From Spirochaetaceae bacterium (GTDB lineage Bacteria; Spirochaetota; Spirochaetia; SZUA-6; RPPD01), in contig RPPD01000004.1 in NCBI GenBank assembly GCA_003818675.1, forward strand, positions 1-16,624: a DNA stretch of 16,624 nucleotides, in the 5' to 3' direction. Positions 7,704 to 13,842 of this stretch are shown piece by piece. The position numbers and the translations under genes were made by a program. The notes beneath the pieces were generated by a model. The model was given only the letters and a program-made list of their open reading frames with translations, had not been told where the DNA came from and made no database searches. Numbering within the stretch: the first letter of the stretch is position 1; every line of letters starts with the position of its first letter.

Positions 7704-8471
7704 CTAATGCAATTCAATGACCTCAAGACCATGATCCCTGGCTATCGCCATTCCACTGTCCATTTCCGCGATCACATCCGTGGGTTTATGAGCGTCCGCG
7801 TTTACTATGACCTTAATTCCATATTCTGAGGCTGTTTCCCAAAATTCTCGGATTGGATAGGGGGCTCTTAATCCCGCATCTGTCACAATTTTTTCCTTGC
7901 GCAATCCATAACAATTGATCTCGAGCGGGACCTTACAGTCGCGGGCAGCTGACAGAATATCATGCGACGCTGACAATGCATTTTCATCCCATGCCATGTA
8001 TGAGTTGGCAAAGAGATCAGGGTGTGCCACAAAAGCAAAGAGCCCGGAAGCGATTGATTCGACCAGATAACTTGCGTATGCGGAGAGGGCTCGAGGATTT
8101 TCAAGGTCGCCATAAACATTTTTCCATGCACCATCAGATGGAAAGAAATGTGCGCCACAAACCAGATACTCGATATTGTATTTCTCCGTGATGTCCTGGT
8201 AGAATTGGCGGTATTCTGGCGCATATTCGCCTTCAAGGCCTTTCAATATTGAAATACCTGAAAACTCAAGTTTTGCCTCGTCTATACTTCTGCAATACCC
8301 GTCAAGATCCTCCATGCGCATGCGCACGCTCTTCCAGCGGTTGTCAGGCAGGGGTGTGTGGTCGGAGAAACCTATGGCAGTACAGCCTTTGGCTATCGCC
8401 TCTTTGACATAATCTTTAATATCGCCTGTGGCGTGTCTGCATCGGTATGTGTGTGTATGAAAGCTGTTCAC
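7704..8471 (-). CDS. PHP-domain phosphoesterase, histidinol-phosphatase (HisK-type) like
   Basis: A 255-residue cytoplasmic enzyme of the PHP superfamily. The metal-binding signature is complete: HTHTYRCRHATG at the N-terminus (His5, His7), SDHTP at about 36-40, Glu in GLEGEY, CGAHFF, VAHPDLF and the C-terminal NADAHKP. This order and length match the HisK/HisJ histidinol-phosphatases (COG1387) that dephosphorylate L-histidinol phosphate with a metal cluster. I place the start at a GTG (8471), preceded by GAGG with 5 bases between. The longer frame from 8570 adds an implausible hydrophobic leader that crosses the promoter. No other histidine genes are present here, so a different phosphoester substrate is possible. 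Confidence 0.82.
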   Translation of the reverse strand: MNSFHTHTYRCRHATGDIKDYVKEAIAKGCTAIGFSDHTPLPDNRWKSVRMRMEDLDGYCRSIDEAKLEFSGISILKGLEGEYAPEYRQFYQDITEKYNIEYLVCGAHFFPSDGAWKNVYGDLENPRALSAYASYLVESIASGLFAFVAHPDLFANSYMAWDENALSASHDILSAARDCKVPLEINCYGLRKEKIVTDAGLRAPYPIREFWETASEYGIKVIVNADAHKPTDVIAEMDSGMAIARDHGLEVIELH

Positions 8472-8481
8472 TGAAACCTCG

Positions 8482-8528
8482 TTACAGTATCTGTAATGGA
8501 AAATAATGCATGATTGGACATTTGAAAA
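8482..8528 (-). promoter_or_regulatory. Candidate promoter and palindromic operator of the PHP gene
   Basis: On the minus strand, TTTTCA (8528-8523) and TATTTT (8505-8500) have a 17-base spacer. At the expected transcription start lies a perfect palindrome, TTACAG-TAT-CTGTAA (8482-8496). The -10 is weak, but a 6-3-6 palindrome at the start site would be a natural repressor site. Confidence 0.3.
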
Positions 8529-8572
8529 GGGGAACAGCAAAAGTACTGTAAAATAAATATTATGTAGCAAAA

Positions 8573-8609
8573 TGATACAGTTATAAAGATAAAAAGAAAC
8601 ACTGTATCA
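8573..8609. repeat. Perfect 9-base inverted repeat in the PHP/Hsp20 intergenic region
   Basis: TGATACAGT (8573-8581) and ACTGTATCA (8601-8609) are exact reverse complements with a 19-base A-rich spacer. The element lies about 135-170 bases upstream of the predicted sigma-54 start site, within the usual range for activator binding. It shares the core ACTGTA with the palindrome at 8482. It lacks a T-run, so it does not look like a terminator. Confidence 0.55.
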
Positions 8610-8664
8610 AAAAGTAACATTTACTGAATAACAGGCTGAAATACCCAAAATTAACAGTTAGAAT

Positions 8665-8686
8665 ATTTCTTTATGTGGAAAGAAAT
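8665..8686. repeat. 8-base inverted repeat upstream of the sigma-54 promoter
   Basis: ATTTCTTT (8665-8672) and AAAGAAAT (8679-8686) flank ATGTGG. The centre is about 68 bases upstream of the predicted start of transcription. It is a second candidate activator-binding site for the Hsp20 promoter. Confidence 0.4.
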
Positions 8687-8715
8687 TACGCGAGATAAAA
8701 AAAACAAATATTACT

Positions 8716-8732
8716 TTGGCATGACTCTTGCA
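8716..8732 (+). promoter_or_regulatory. Sigma-54 (-24/-12) promoter of hsp20
   Basis: TTGGCATGACTCTTGCA matches the sigma-54 consensus TTGGCAC-N5-TTGCA at all but one fixed base. The invariant GG (8718-8719) and GC (8730-8731) are exactly 12 bases apart. Transcription would start near 8743, leaving a leader of about 30 bases with GAGGAGG before the ATG at 8775. Such promoters need a bacterial enhancer-binding ATPase. Confidence 0.8.
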
Positions 8733-8774
8733 GTATTGTAGTTGTAAATCAAAAAACCTTGAGGAGGTACGATT

Positions 8775-9206
8775 ATGAATTTGGTAAAATACAGTCCAAT
8801 GGCAACGAGCATCTTTGGAAGAGATATTGACAGTATCTTCGACAGTGTCTTTGACCAGGATTTCTGGGACACAGGTACACACTACCCAAAGGTGGATGTG
8901 CGCGAGGAAAAAGACCGCTACATCCTTGAAGCAGATCTTCCCGGACTTACCGAGAGGGACATTGAAGTGAAGGTAGAGAACAATCTCCTCACTGTAGCTT
9001 CCTCAAAGAAAGAGGAAAAAGAGGAGAAAAAGAACGGCTATCTTGTCAAGGAAAGGAAGGAATCTTCCTTTGCAAGAAGCTTTGTGCTTCCTGACAATGT
9101 GGCCAGAGACAGGATTTCTGCGAGTTTCAAGAGTGGTGTTCTTACCCTGACTCTGGAAAAGTCGCCTGAGGCCCAGCCTAAAAAGATTGATGTAAAAGGC
9201 GAGTAA
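8775..9206 (+). CDS. Hsp20/alpha-crystallin small heat shock protein
   Basis: A 143-residue ATP-independent holdase chaperone. A short N-terminal arm (1-36, MNLVKYSP with FGRDIDSIFDSVFDQDFW) precedes the alpha-crystallin domain at about 37-130. That domain contains PKVDVREEKDRYILEADLPGLTERDIEVKVENNLLTV, FARSFVLPDNV and the closing SGVLTLTLEK. The C-terminal KKIDVKGE supplies the I-x-I/V tail motif that plugs neighbouring subunits in the oligomer. A KKEEKEEKK run lies in the flexible loop. The ATG has GAGGAGG at 8761-8767. It is a single-gene unit: sigma-54 promoter upstream, strong terminator downstream. Confidence 0.95.
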   Translation: MNLVKYSPMATSIFGRDIDSIFDSVFDQDFWDTGTHYPKVDVREEKDRYILEADLPGLTERDIEVKVENNLLTVASSKKEEKEEKKNGYLVKERKESSFARSFVLPDNVARDRISASFKSGVLTLTLEKSPEAQPKKIDVKGE

Positions 9207-9232
9207 TTCCTTCTGGAAATCCATAGAAAATG

Positions 9233-9275
9233 AAAGGGTTGCCACGCATATAATAATGCGGCGGCAGCCCTTTTT
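9233..9275 (+). terminator. Rho-independent terminator of hsp20
   Basis: AAAGGGTTGCC (9233-9243) pairs with GGCAGCCCTTT (9263-9273, one G-T pair). An inner CGCAT/ATGCG stem extends the hairpin, and a T-run follows (9271-9275). It begins 26 bases after the hsp20 stop. Confidence 0.88.
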
Positions 9276-9293
9276 ATTGCGTATTTTAACTTT

Positions 9294-9567
9294 TTATCTG
9301 CACATACAGATATTTGAGAGAAACCATCGATCGCCGGTTTTTACAAAATCTATATGAATGCAGCCCAATTCCATGAAATGTCCGCCAAGCTTGAAGGCAT
9401 TTCCATTAGCGGGAAAAGACCGTGTTTTATACAGAGTATGGAAGGGTGTTTCTGAATTGCGTGCCGTGAGCTGGTTAAACAGGAAAACCCTCTTGTTGGG
9501 GTGATTCGGCAAATATCATTGGCAGTGCCACCCTGCAGATAAAAAATATACTGATAAAACGATTCAT
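9294..9567 (-). pseudogene. Probable frameshifted small secreted-protein gene
   Basis: From the ATG at 9567 the frame encodes MNRFISIFFICRVALPMIFA followed by ESPQQEGF, which looks like a signal peptide with cleavage after FA. That frame stops at 9475. In a shifted frame the sequence continues protein-like to a stop at 9294. It includes NQLTARNSETPFHTLYKTRS, KLGGHFMELG and CIHIDFVKTGDRWFLSNI. The two parts together would give a periplasmic protein of about 90 residues. The C-terminal stretch resembles the end of small periplasmic or NTF2-like proteins (HIDFVKxGDRWFL), but I cannot assign a family. No good ribosome site precedes the ATG. A sequencing error or true decay would both explain the break. 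Confidence 0.35.
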
Positions 9568-9617
9568 GGGAACAGTATAACATACTTGCCTTTGGAATTC
9601 CAGGAACCTGGTTTGAC

Positions 9618-9639
9618 GCCGGCATCCCTGCCGGCTTTT
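9618..9639 (+). terminator. GC-rich hairpin with short T-run
   Basis: GCCGGCA (9618-9624), loop TCCC, TGCCGGC (9629-9635), then TTTT. It has terminator shape on the plus strand, although no plus-strand gene ends just before it. It may instead be a stray repeat element or mark the end of an unrecognised transcript. Confidence 0.4.
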
Positions 9640-9750
9640 CCTCCCGTTGGTCGGTACTTGCAAGTGCAGAAACGAGCGGGTAAGCTGCACTGCTGAAAGT
9701 AAATAACGATTTTAATAAGATGTGTAATTGCTATGATTGTTTCTGCAGGC

Positions 9751-9781
9751 GTTTCCGCTGCGCTGGATGCGCAGCGGAAAC
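9751..9781 (-). terminator. Strong hairpin directly after the tRNA gene
   Basis: GTTTCCGCTGCG (9751-9762) and CGCAGCGGAAAC (9770-9781) form a perfect 12-base stem with a 7-base loop, starting 2 bases beyond the tRNA 3' end on the minus strand. A U-run is lacking. A second, outer pairing is possible between ATTGTTTC (9736-9743) and GAAACAAT (9777-9784), which competes for the same bases. Most likely it is the tRNA transcript terminator or a 3' processing stem. Confidence 0.55.
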
Positions 9782-9783
9782 AA

Positions 9784-9857
<74 letters not shown>

Positions 9858-9869
9858 GCGCAGTGTAAT

Positions 9870-9898
9870 GTTATATAGCGAAAAAAAGCCTGTGTCAA
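9870..9898 (-). promoter_or_regulatory. Sigma-70 promoter of the tRNA gene
   Basis: On the minus strand, consensus TTGACA (9898-9893) is followed after 17 bases by TATAAC (9875-9870). Transcription would begin near 9863, just before the tRNA 5' end at 9857. The -35 overlaps the stop codon of adenylate kinase. Confidence 0.78.
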
Positions 9899-10473
9899 GA
9901 AGAAGTGATGGCCGCCCTGATTCGCTCGAATATCTCATCTATTGAGCCCAGTCCATTTATATCCCTTACCTTGCCAAGAGGCCTGTAATAATCGAGACAG
10001 GGTTCGCTCTGGTTCTTGTAGGTGTCCATGCGCTTCTGGATGACAGATTGATCTGCATCGTCTTTGCGGCCTTCTATCCCGGCGCGTTTGGCAAGCCTTG
10101 TGCGGATCTCGTCATCAGAGACTGAAATGTTTACAACATGATCAAGAGGTTTTCCGATTGCTTCAAGCATCTTGTCAAGTTCCTTTGCCTGCGGGGTGCT
10201 GCGAGGGAATCCGTCAAGAAGAAATCCTTCTTTGACATCCGGATTGCCAAGCCGCTCTCTTACCATCTGTATGGTGATTTCATCCGGAACCAGGCCCCCC
10301 GCGTTCATGTATTCCTGGGCTTTTTTTCCGAGTTCCGTCTGGTTTTTTGTATGATACCGAAACATATCCCCGGTCGAAATATGGGGTACATTCAGAAGTG
10401 TTATCAGTTTCAGCGCCTGTGTGCCCTTCCCGGCTCCAGGAGGCCCAAAGAGGACGATATTTTTCCCTTTCAT
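9895..10473 (-). CDS. adk: Adenylate kinase (short-LID form)
   Basis: A 192-residue cytoplasmic enzyme catalysing ATP + AMP = 2 ADP. It shows the P-loop GPPGAGKGT (10-18), the AMP-site STGDMFR (33-39) and AGGLVPDE (58-65), LLDGFPRS (85-92), and the LID-region RLAKRAGIEGRKDDADQSV (126 on). The LID is a short loop: the usual zinc or hydrogen-bonded insertion of about 27 residues is missing, as in the short bacterial adenylate kinases of about 180-190 residues. The start at 10473 is chosen because AAAGGA precedes it. A TTG at 10503 would extend the protein by ten residues and overlap the TPR gene stop, but it lacks a ribosome site. It is 26 bases downstream of the TPR gene, so probably co-transcribed with it. 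Confidence 0.93.
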   Translation of the reverse strand: MKGKNIVLFGPPGAGKGTQALKLITLLNVPHISTGDMFRYHTKNQTELGKKAQEYMNAGGLVPDEITIQMVRERLGNPDVKEGFLLDGFPRSTPQAKELDKMLEAIGKPLDHVVNISVSDDEIRTRLAKRAGIEGRKDDADQSVIQKRMDTYKNQSEPCLDYYRPLGKVRDINGLGSIDEIFERIRAAITSS

Positions 10474-10499
10474 TTGTAGAATCCTTTCATTGGGTATTG

Positions 10500-11594
10500 T
10501 CAAGCGGGAACAAAAACATATTTTTTGACATAATCCCTGAGTTTTTTCATTTCTTCTGGTTTCATCAGAAAGACAACATCAGGGGCCGATGCGCCTATAA
10601 TGTCCCATAAGATCACTTGAAGCAGATAGCCGTCATTGATAATATCAAAAAATCGTTTTTCCTGAGGGTTGAGTGTTGCCTTGTTGGCCAACTGCTGGAT
10701 CATGGCGACATGCTGGCATAGAAAAATATCATAGAGCTTTATACTGTTGAATCTGCCTGCGGCAGCATACATTGCATCAATTTTTTTGAATTCTGGCTCC
10801 ATGGACCAGACTGCAGTGGCCATGGCCATTGGCGCCCAGTTCTCTGAATTGGGACCTATTGTGTAAATATTGCATTTGGAATCTGAAATTTTTTCAATTG
10901 AGAAGGGAAAAACCATATGATCTTTATAAAGCCAGAGTTTTTTTGCCTGCAGGATGGATCCGAGGGTTGTTCTGATTACAGAGTCATATCTGTTATAGAT
11001 AAACGCGGTTGTGATGGACTCGAGCGCGTTTTCGTAGTCTGTGATACGATAGTAGGCCATGGCAAGTCCGTGGTGCTCTTCAAACCCGATTGAATTAATG
11101 GAGATGGCCTTTTTAAAATATTCGATGGCAAGAACGGGTTGGTCCACATTAAGGTAACCGAGTGCGAGAAAGGACCATGCTTTAAAGTAATTTGGATCCA
11201 ACTGGGTTGCCTTCTGGAAAATAGGGATAGCCGCAGGAGCATTACCAGCCTCGATTTTTGCAACTCCCTGGTCCAGAAGGAATTTCATGTCCCCCTGGGG
11301 CGGTTCATCCTTCAGCTCATATGTGCCATCAGCTTTTTTAACCAGCCTCATGTAAGAACTGGGTGAAACCGGATTACCTGAGCCGATCCCGAAACTGGAA
11401 AACTGGCGGGATCCCGCAGGAGTTTCGGCCAGAGTGTAGGAGATGCTGCTCTTTTCCATGATTTCAATGAAATCCGTGACAGTATGGAACTTGTAATTTT
11501 TCTCTATTTCAGAGATGGCAGGGTTATTCTGGGCTGCTATGCCCGCAAGATTTATAATGAGAAATGCAAAAACTGCACCATATTTTTTCAGCAT
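10500..11594 (-). CDS. Secreted tetratricopeptide-repeat protein
   Basis: A 364-residue protein. The signal peptide is MLKKYGAVFAFLIINLAGIAA (cleavage after AA at 21), with no lipobox. TPR units occupy about residues 103-210: GVAKIEAGNAPAAIPIFQKATQLDPNYFKAW, ALGYLNVDQPVLAIEYFKKAISINS and ALESITTAFIYNRYDSV. The N-terminal 100 residues and the C-terminal 150 residues are unique, with a mainly helical C-terminus ending MKKLRDYVKKYVFVPA. The ATG follows a strong GAAGGAGGAG site and a consensus promoter. It is presumably a periplasmic adaptor; its partners are not evident. Pairing with adk looks positional rather than functional. Confidence 0.85.
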   Translation of the reverse strand: MLKKYGAVFAFLIINLAGIAAQNNPAISEIEKNYKFHTVTDFIEIMEKSSISYTLAETPAGSRQFSSFGIGSGNPVSPSSYMRLVKKADGTYELKDEPPQGDMKFLLDQGVAKIEAGNAPAAIPIFQKATQLDPNYFKAWSFLALGYLNVDQPVLAIEYFKKAISINSIGFEEHHGLAMAYYRITDYENALESITTAFIYNRYDSVIRTTLGSILQAKKLWLYKDHMVFPFSIEKISDSKCNIYTIGPNSENWAPMAMATAVWSMEPEFKKIDAMYAAAGRFNSIKLYDIFLCQHVAMIQQLANKATLNPQEKRFFDIINDGYLLQVILWDIIGASAPDVVFLMKPEEMKKLRDYVKKYVFVPA

Positions 11595-11625
11595 GGAATA
11601 CTCCTCCTTCAGGATGTAATGGGGG

Positions 11626-11654
11626 ATTATAAAGAGAATGGGAGCATCTGTAAA
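11626..11654 (-). promoter_or_regulatory. Sigma-70 promoter of the TPR gene/adk unit
   Basis: On the minus strand, TTTACA (11654-11649), a 17-base spacer and a perfect TATAAT (11631-11626). The predicted start is near 11619, giving a 25-base leader with GGAGGAG before the ATG. Confidence 0.75.
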
Positions 11655-11732
11655 GTGCTTTCAATCCTCCCATCTACTATATGATGTAAACATGTCTGGG
11701 GCGGAAAGGTTAATAATATTCTGGCGATATTT

Positions 11733-11761
11733 TTGATTTTTGTACATTGTGGTATTATAAT
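11733..11761 (+). promoter_or_regulatory. Sigma-70 promoter of the Tyr-rich protein gene
   Basis: TTGATT (11733-11738), a 17-base spacer and TATAAT (11756-11761). Transcription would begin near 11768, giving a leader of about 67 bases. It is divergent from the TPR-gene promoter, about 78 bases away. Confidence 0.72.
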
Positions 11762-11834
11762 TGAAAGAACAAAAACACCGTCAGGCAGGACCTGGAATAA
11801 GGGTGTTGTTGCTCATTCGTTTCAGGAGGGATAC

Positions 11835-12290
11835 ATGAAACCAGAAATAAAAATTATTTTCGTCTTGGCGGGATTGCTCCTATTAACCATGTCATTGGCT
11901 GCTGAACAGCAGCCCAGGGCCGGATATGTCAGAGTCCTTGTCAGTAATGAAACCTCATATGAGCTGACCCAGCTTTATTATTGTAGAATAGGGTCTGAAA
12001 CCTGGAGTGATGATCTCCTTGGTAACAGTACCATAGATGCTTATGGCAGCAGAAAAATCGATGTCCCCCAGGGGAACCTCACGCTTATAGCGGTATATGA
12101 GGCCAATGAATCCGAGTATCAGGTAACAAAGGATTATCGCTTCAGAACAGGCAACAGTTATTCATGGGATATTGATGAAAGCAGGGAGCCCATTTTCGAG
12201 CAGATTGCATCGGAATCTTACGGTTACTATGATGATCCTTACGAATACTACGATGACCCATACGGCTACTATGACCCGTACGGTTACTAA
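11835..12290 (+). CDS. Secreted beta-sandwich-type protein with Tyr/Asp-rich repeat tail
   Basis: A 151-residue protein. The start at 11835 has GGAGGG 4 bases upstream; a longer frame from 11733 would begin inside the promoter. Residues 1-23 are a signal peptide (MKPEIKIIFVLAGLLLLTM, cleavage after SLAA). Residues 27-120 show the pattern of a small secreted beta-sandwich family: VRVLVSNETSYELTQLYYC, SETWSDDLLGNSTIDAYGS and RKIDVPQGNLTLIAVYEA. In that family an LY..S...W..DLLG core and a G-S-...-I turn are conserved. The tail (129-151) is three and a half copies of YxYYDDP. No Cys pair or anchor is seen. The function is unknown; the tail could bind metal or surface polymers. Confidence 0.8.
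   Translation: MKPEIKIIFVLAGLLLLTMSLAAEQQPRAGYVRVLVSNETSYELTQLYYCRIGSETWSDDLLGNSTIDAYGSRKIDVPQGNLTLIAVYEANESEYQVTKDYRFRTGNSYSWDIDESREPIFEQIASESYGYYDDPYEYYDDPYGYYDPYGY
12219..12287 (+). repeat. In-frame 21-base tandem repeat coding a Tyr/Asp tail
   Basis: Sixty-nine bases up to the stop codon encode heptads Y-G/E-Y-Y-D-D-P, repeated three times (the last with one Asp deleted), ending YGY. Codons differ between copies (TAC/TAT, GAT/GAC, CCT/CCA/CCG). The protein pattern is therefore held by selection rather than being a fresh slippage product. Confidence 0.85.
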
Positions 12291-12294
12291 AAAA

Positions 12295-13041
12295 TCAATC
12301 TAACGCGGAAAGCGGCAGTTCCTCTATTTCGGATGAGAACCTGGGCGGTATTCGCTGCTCAAACTGGAAATAGTGCCTCAAGTACAAGTACCTGCGCACA
12401 AGGATTTCATTAGAGCGGAACGTGAATGGCGAGTACTGAATCGGGGCTGGCATGATCGTAGCCAGCATGAGTTTTTCCTCGGATGTGCATTCGCGAGGGC
12501 TTTTGTTGAAATATACTCGGGCTGCATCGGTAATTCCGTAAATGCCAGGCCCCAACTCGATATAATTCATGTACAGTTCCAGAATTCTGTTTTTTGAAAT
12601 CAGCATTTCCATCTCAATTGCGATAAGCAATTCGAAATATTTTCTCAAATAACTCTTGTCAATATTCAGGAAAAGTGTTCTGGCCAGTTGCTGGGTGACA
12701 GTGCTTCCGCCATATGCTGAATAACCCATCCTCTGATTCAAATCCAGCGCCCTTTGTATATAACGAAGGGAGAATCCGCCATGCCTGAAAAAATATCCGT
12801 CCTCGGCAAAGAGGATGGTTCGCACAAGATCCGAGGGCAGCTTGTTTAGCTGTGTAAATCCAGGTGGAATGGAAACAGGTGTAAAAGGGCGGGATCTCAT
12901 GAGAGGTGTTGATGCGGGATTATGATCATGAAGCTGAAAAATTGAAGTTCCGATAACGCCAAGGAAACAGAGGTGGAAAAGAATAATGCTGTACGGGATT
13001 ATTGCGGCAAGCACTTTCAGGAGCTTGAAAAGATTCGACAT
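12295..13041 (-). CDS. mtgA: Monofunctional peptidoglycan glycosyltransferase (GT51)
   Basis: A 248-residue inner-membrane enzyme polymerising lipid II glycan chains in the periplasm. One N-terminal helix (about 9-33) anchors it. The GT51 motifs are in order: FAEDGYFFRHGG (78-89, catalytic Glu80), GGSTVTQQLART (111-122), RKYFELLIAIEME (133-145, second catalytic Glu137) and ELYMNYIELG (155-164). There is no penicillin-binding domain, and the length is normal for the monofunctional class. Its stop lies 4 bases from the stop of the convergent Tyr-rich gene, with no terminator between. No Shine-Dalgarno is visible before the ATG, so translation may be weak. The only ATG near the frame start is used; an in-frame stop lies shortly upstream. 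Confidence 0.92.
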   Translation of the reverse strand: MSNLFKLLKVLAAIIPYSIILFHLCFLGVIGTSIFQLHDHNPASTPLMRSRPFTPVSIPPGFTQLNKLPSDLVRTILFAEDGYFFRHGGFSLRYIQRALDLNQRMGYSAYGGSTVTQQLARTLFLNIDKSYLRKYFELLIAIEMEMLISKNRILELYMNYIELGPGIYGITDAARVYFNKSPRECTSEEKLMLATIMPAPIQYSPFTFRSNEILVRRYLYLRHYFQFEQRIPPRFSSEIEELPLSALD

Positions 13042-13244
13042 CAGAACGCAAGGATATCACAGCTGTTGTTTTAATAGAAGGGTGAAAGAAACCATGATTC
13101 TGTGGGCTTTTCCGATAATTATATGTATATTCAGGTATGCACGCATTAAGCAATTTAATGTGTGAAATCATGCGGGGAAAGGATTTCTCCTCATGTATGC
13201 CGCCTTGTATAAGGGGCATAAAACACGCTTTATGAGGTGTTGTT
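13042..13244. promoter_or_regulatory. Divergent control region between mtgA and the second hsp20
   Basis: Two hundred bases without a gene. It holds a 6-base inverted repeat CATTAA-GCAAT-TTAATG (13144-13160), which could be an operator. A TATAAG at 13208 might serve as a -10 for the hsp20 gene but has only a weak -35. No CIRCE element or sigma-54 site suited to the gene was found. Confidence 0.35.
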
Positions 13245-13784
13245 ATGAAAGAACAGTGGTTCGACATGGGGCACATTTTCGATGAAATATTCGAGACCGC
13301 CCAGAGTTTCAAGCATGCGTTCAAGGACGGATGCAAACGTGGTATGGATGCAGCAGGTATGGACTCCACAGGTTTCGGAGAGGCCATGCGCGGTTTTAGG
13401 TGGGATGAAAATGTGGATTTTTATCCGCTTTTTAATTACCCTCCAGCCAATGTATTTCTGACCCCGGAAAGGACGCTTACTTTTGAGTTTGCCCTTGCTG
13501 GTTTTGAAGAGAAGGACATTTGCCTTGAGTTTCAGGGTGACTACATGGTACTCTCGGCCAAGCCCGGGGAGGCAAGAAACGAAACGGGTCTGAAGTTTTT
13601 CAAACGGAGACTCAAGTTCAAGGAAATCCTGAACCAGAAATACTTTGCCCCTGAAAATAAGTTTGACAGGACCAAAGTGAAGGCGGTTTTTAAAAACGGC
13701 ATTCTGAAAGTGGAGGTTCCTCCAAAGGAAGATTTTGCCGGTCCAGAAGGAGTCAAGATAGATATTGTCAGGGAAGGCGACTGA
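13245..13784 (+). CDS. Divergent Hsp20/alpha-crystallin family protein with long N-terminal arm
   Basis: A 179-residue protein. Residues 1-65 are an extended arm containing FDEIFETAQSFKHAFKDGCKRGMD and GFRWDENVDFYPLFNYPP. Residues 68-165 form an alpha-crystallin domain: PANVFLTPERTLTFEFALAG, FEEKDICLEFQGDYMVLSAK, FFKRRLKFKEILNQKYFAPE and the closing VKAVFKNGILKVEVPPKE. It ends KIDIVREGD, with an I-x-I tail motif. It is far from the first Hsp20 in sequence, and the domain's usual LPG turn reads LAGFEE. The ATG follows GAGGTGTT. It may mix with the other small heat shock protein or serve specialised clients. Confidence 0.85.
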   Translation: MKEQWFDMGHIFDEIFETAQSFKHAFKDGCKRGMDAAGMDSTGFGEAMRGFRWDENVDFYPLFNYPPANVFLTPERTLTFEFALAGFEEKDICLEFQGDYMVLSAKPGEARNETGLKFFKRRLKFKEILNQKYFAPENKFDRTKVKAVFKNGILKVEVPPKEDFAGPEGVKIDIVREGD

Positions 13785-13791
13785 AATTGAG

Positions 13792-13819
13792 ATGGCCCCT
13801 TGCGGGGCCATTTTTTTTT
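13792..13819 (+). terminator. Rho-independent terminator of the second hsp20
   Basis: TGGCCCC (13793-13799), loop TTGC, GGGGCCA (13804-13810), then nine T. It starts 8 bases after the stop codon. Read on the other strand it has an A-run before but no T-run after, so it is mainly unidirectional. Confidence 0.93.
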
Positions 13820-13842
13820 GGAATGTACAAGAGGCTGTTCAT

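Larger units (their letters stand above)
9276..9750. other. Long intergenic stretch without an intact gene
   Basis: Between the hsp20 terminator and the tRNA region there is no open frame with both a ribosome site and protein-like sequence. It contains a probable decayed small gene (9294-9567), a GC-rich hairpin (9618-9639) and a perfect 10-base palindrome ACTTGCAAGT (9656-9665). I looked for tmRNA, SRP RNA, RNase P and 6S-like signatures and recognised none. Confidence 0.6.

Noticed and set aside
9569..9625. SHESFYQYIF...GGTA in one minus-strand frame, recalling the SHETIYQYIY motif of IS30-type transposases
   Set aside because: The frame has no further DDE-transposase similarity, no inverted terminal repeats are seen, and another frame over the same bases reads as a signal peptide. 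The resemblance is probably chance.
13213..13228. GGGGCAT-AAAAC-ACGC upstream of the second hsp20, with GG and GC 12 bases apart like a sigma-54 promoter
   Set aside because: It lacks the TT before GG and the TTGC box. Transcription would start about 5 bases before the ATG, removing the GAGG ribosome site.
13230..13811. A 193-residue minus-strand frame opposite the second hsp20
   Set aside because: It is the shadow of the alpha-crystallin gene and includes the terminator sequence.
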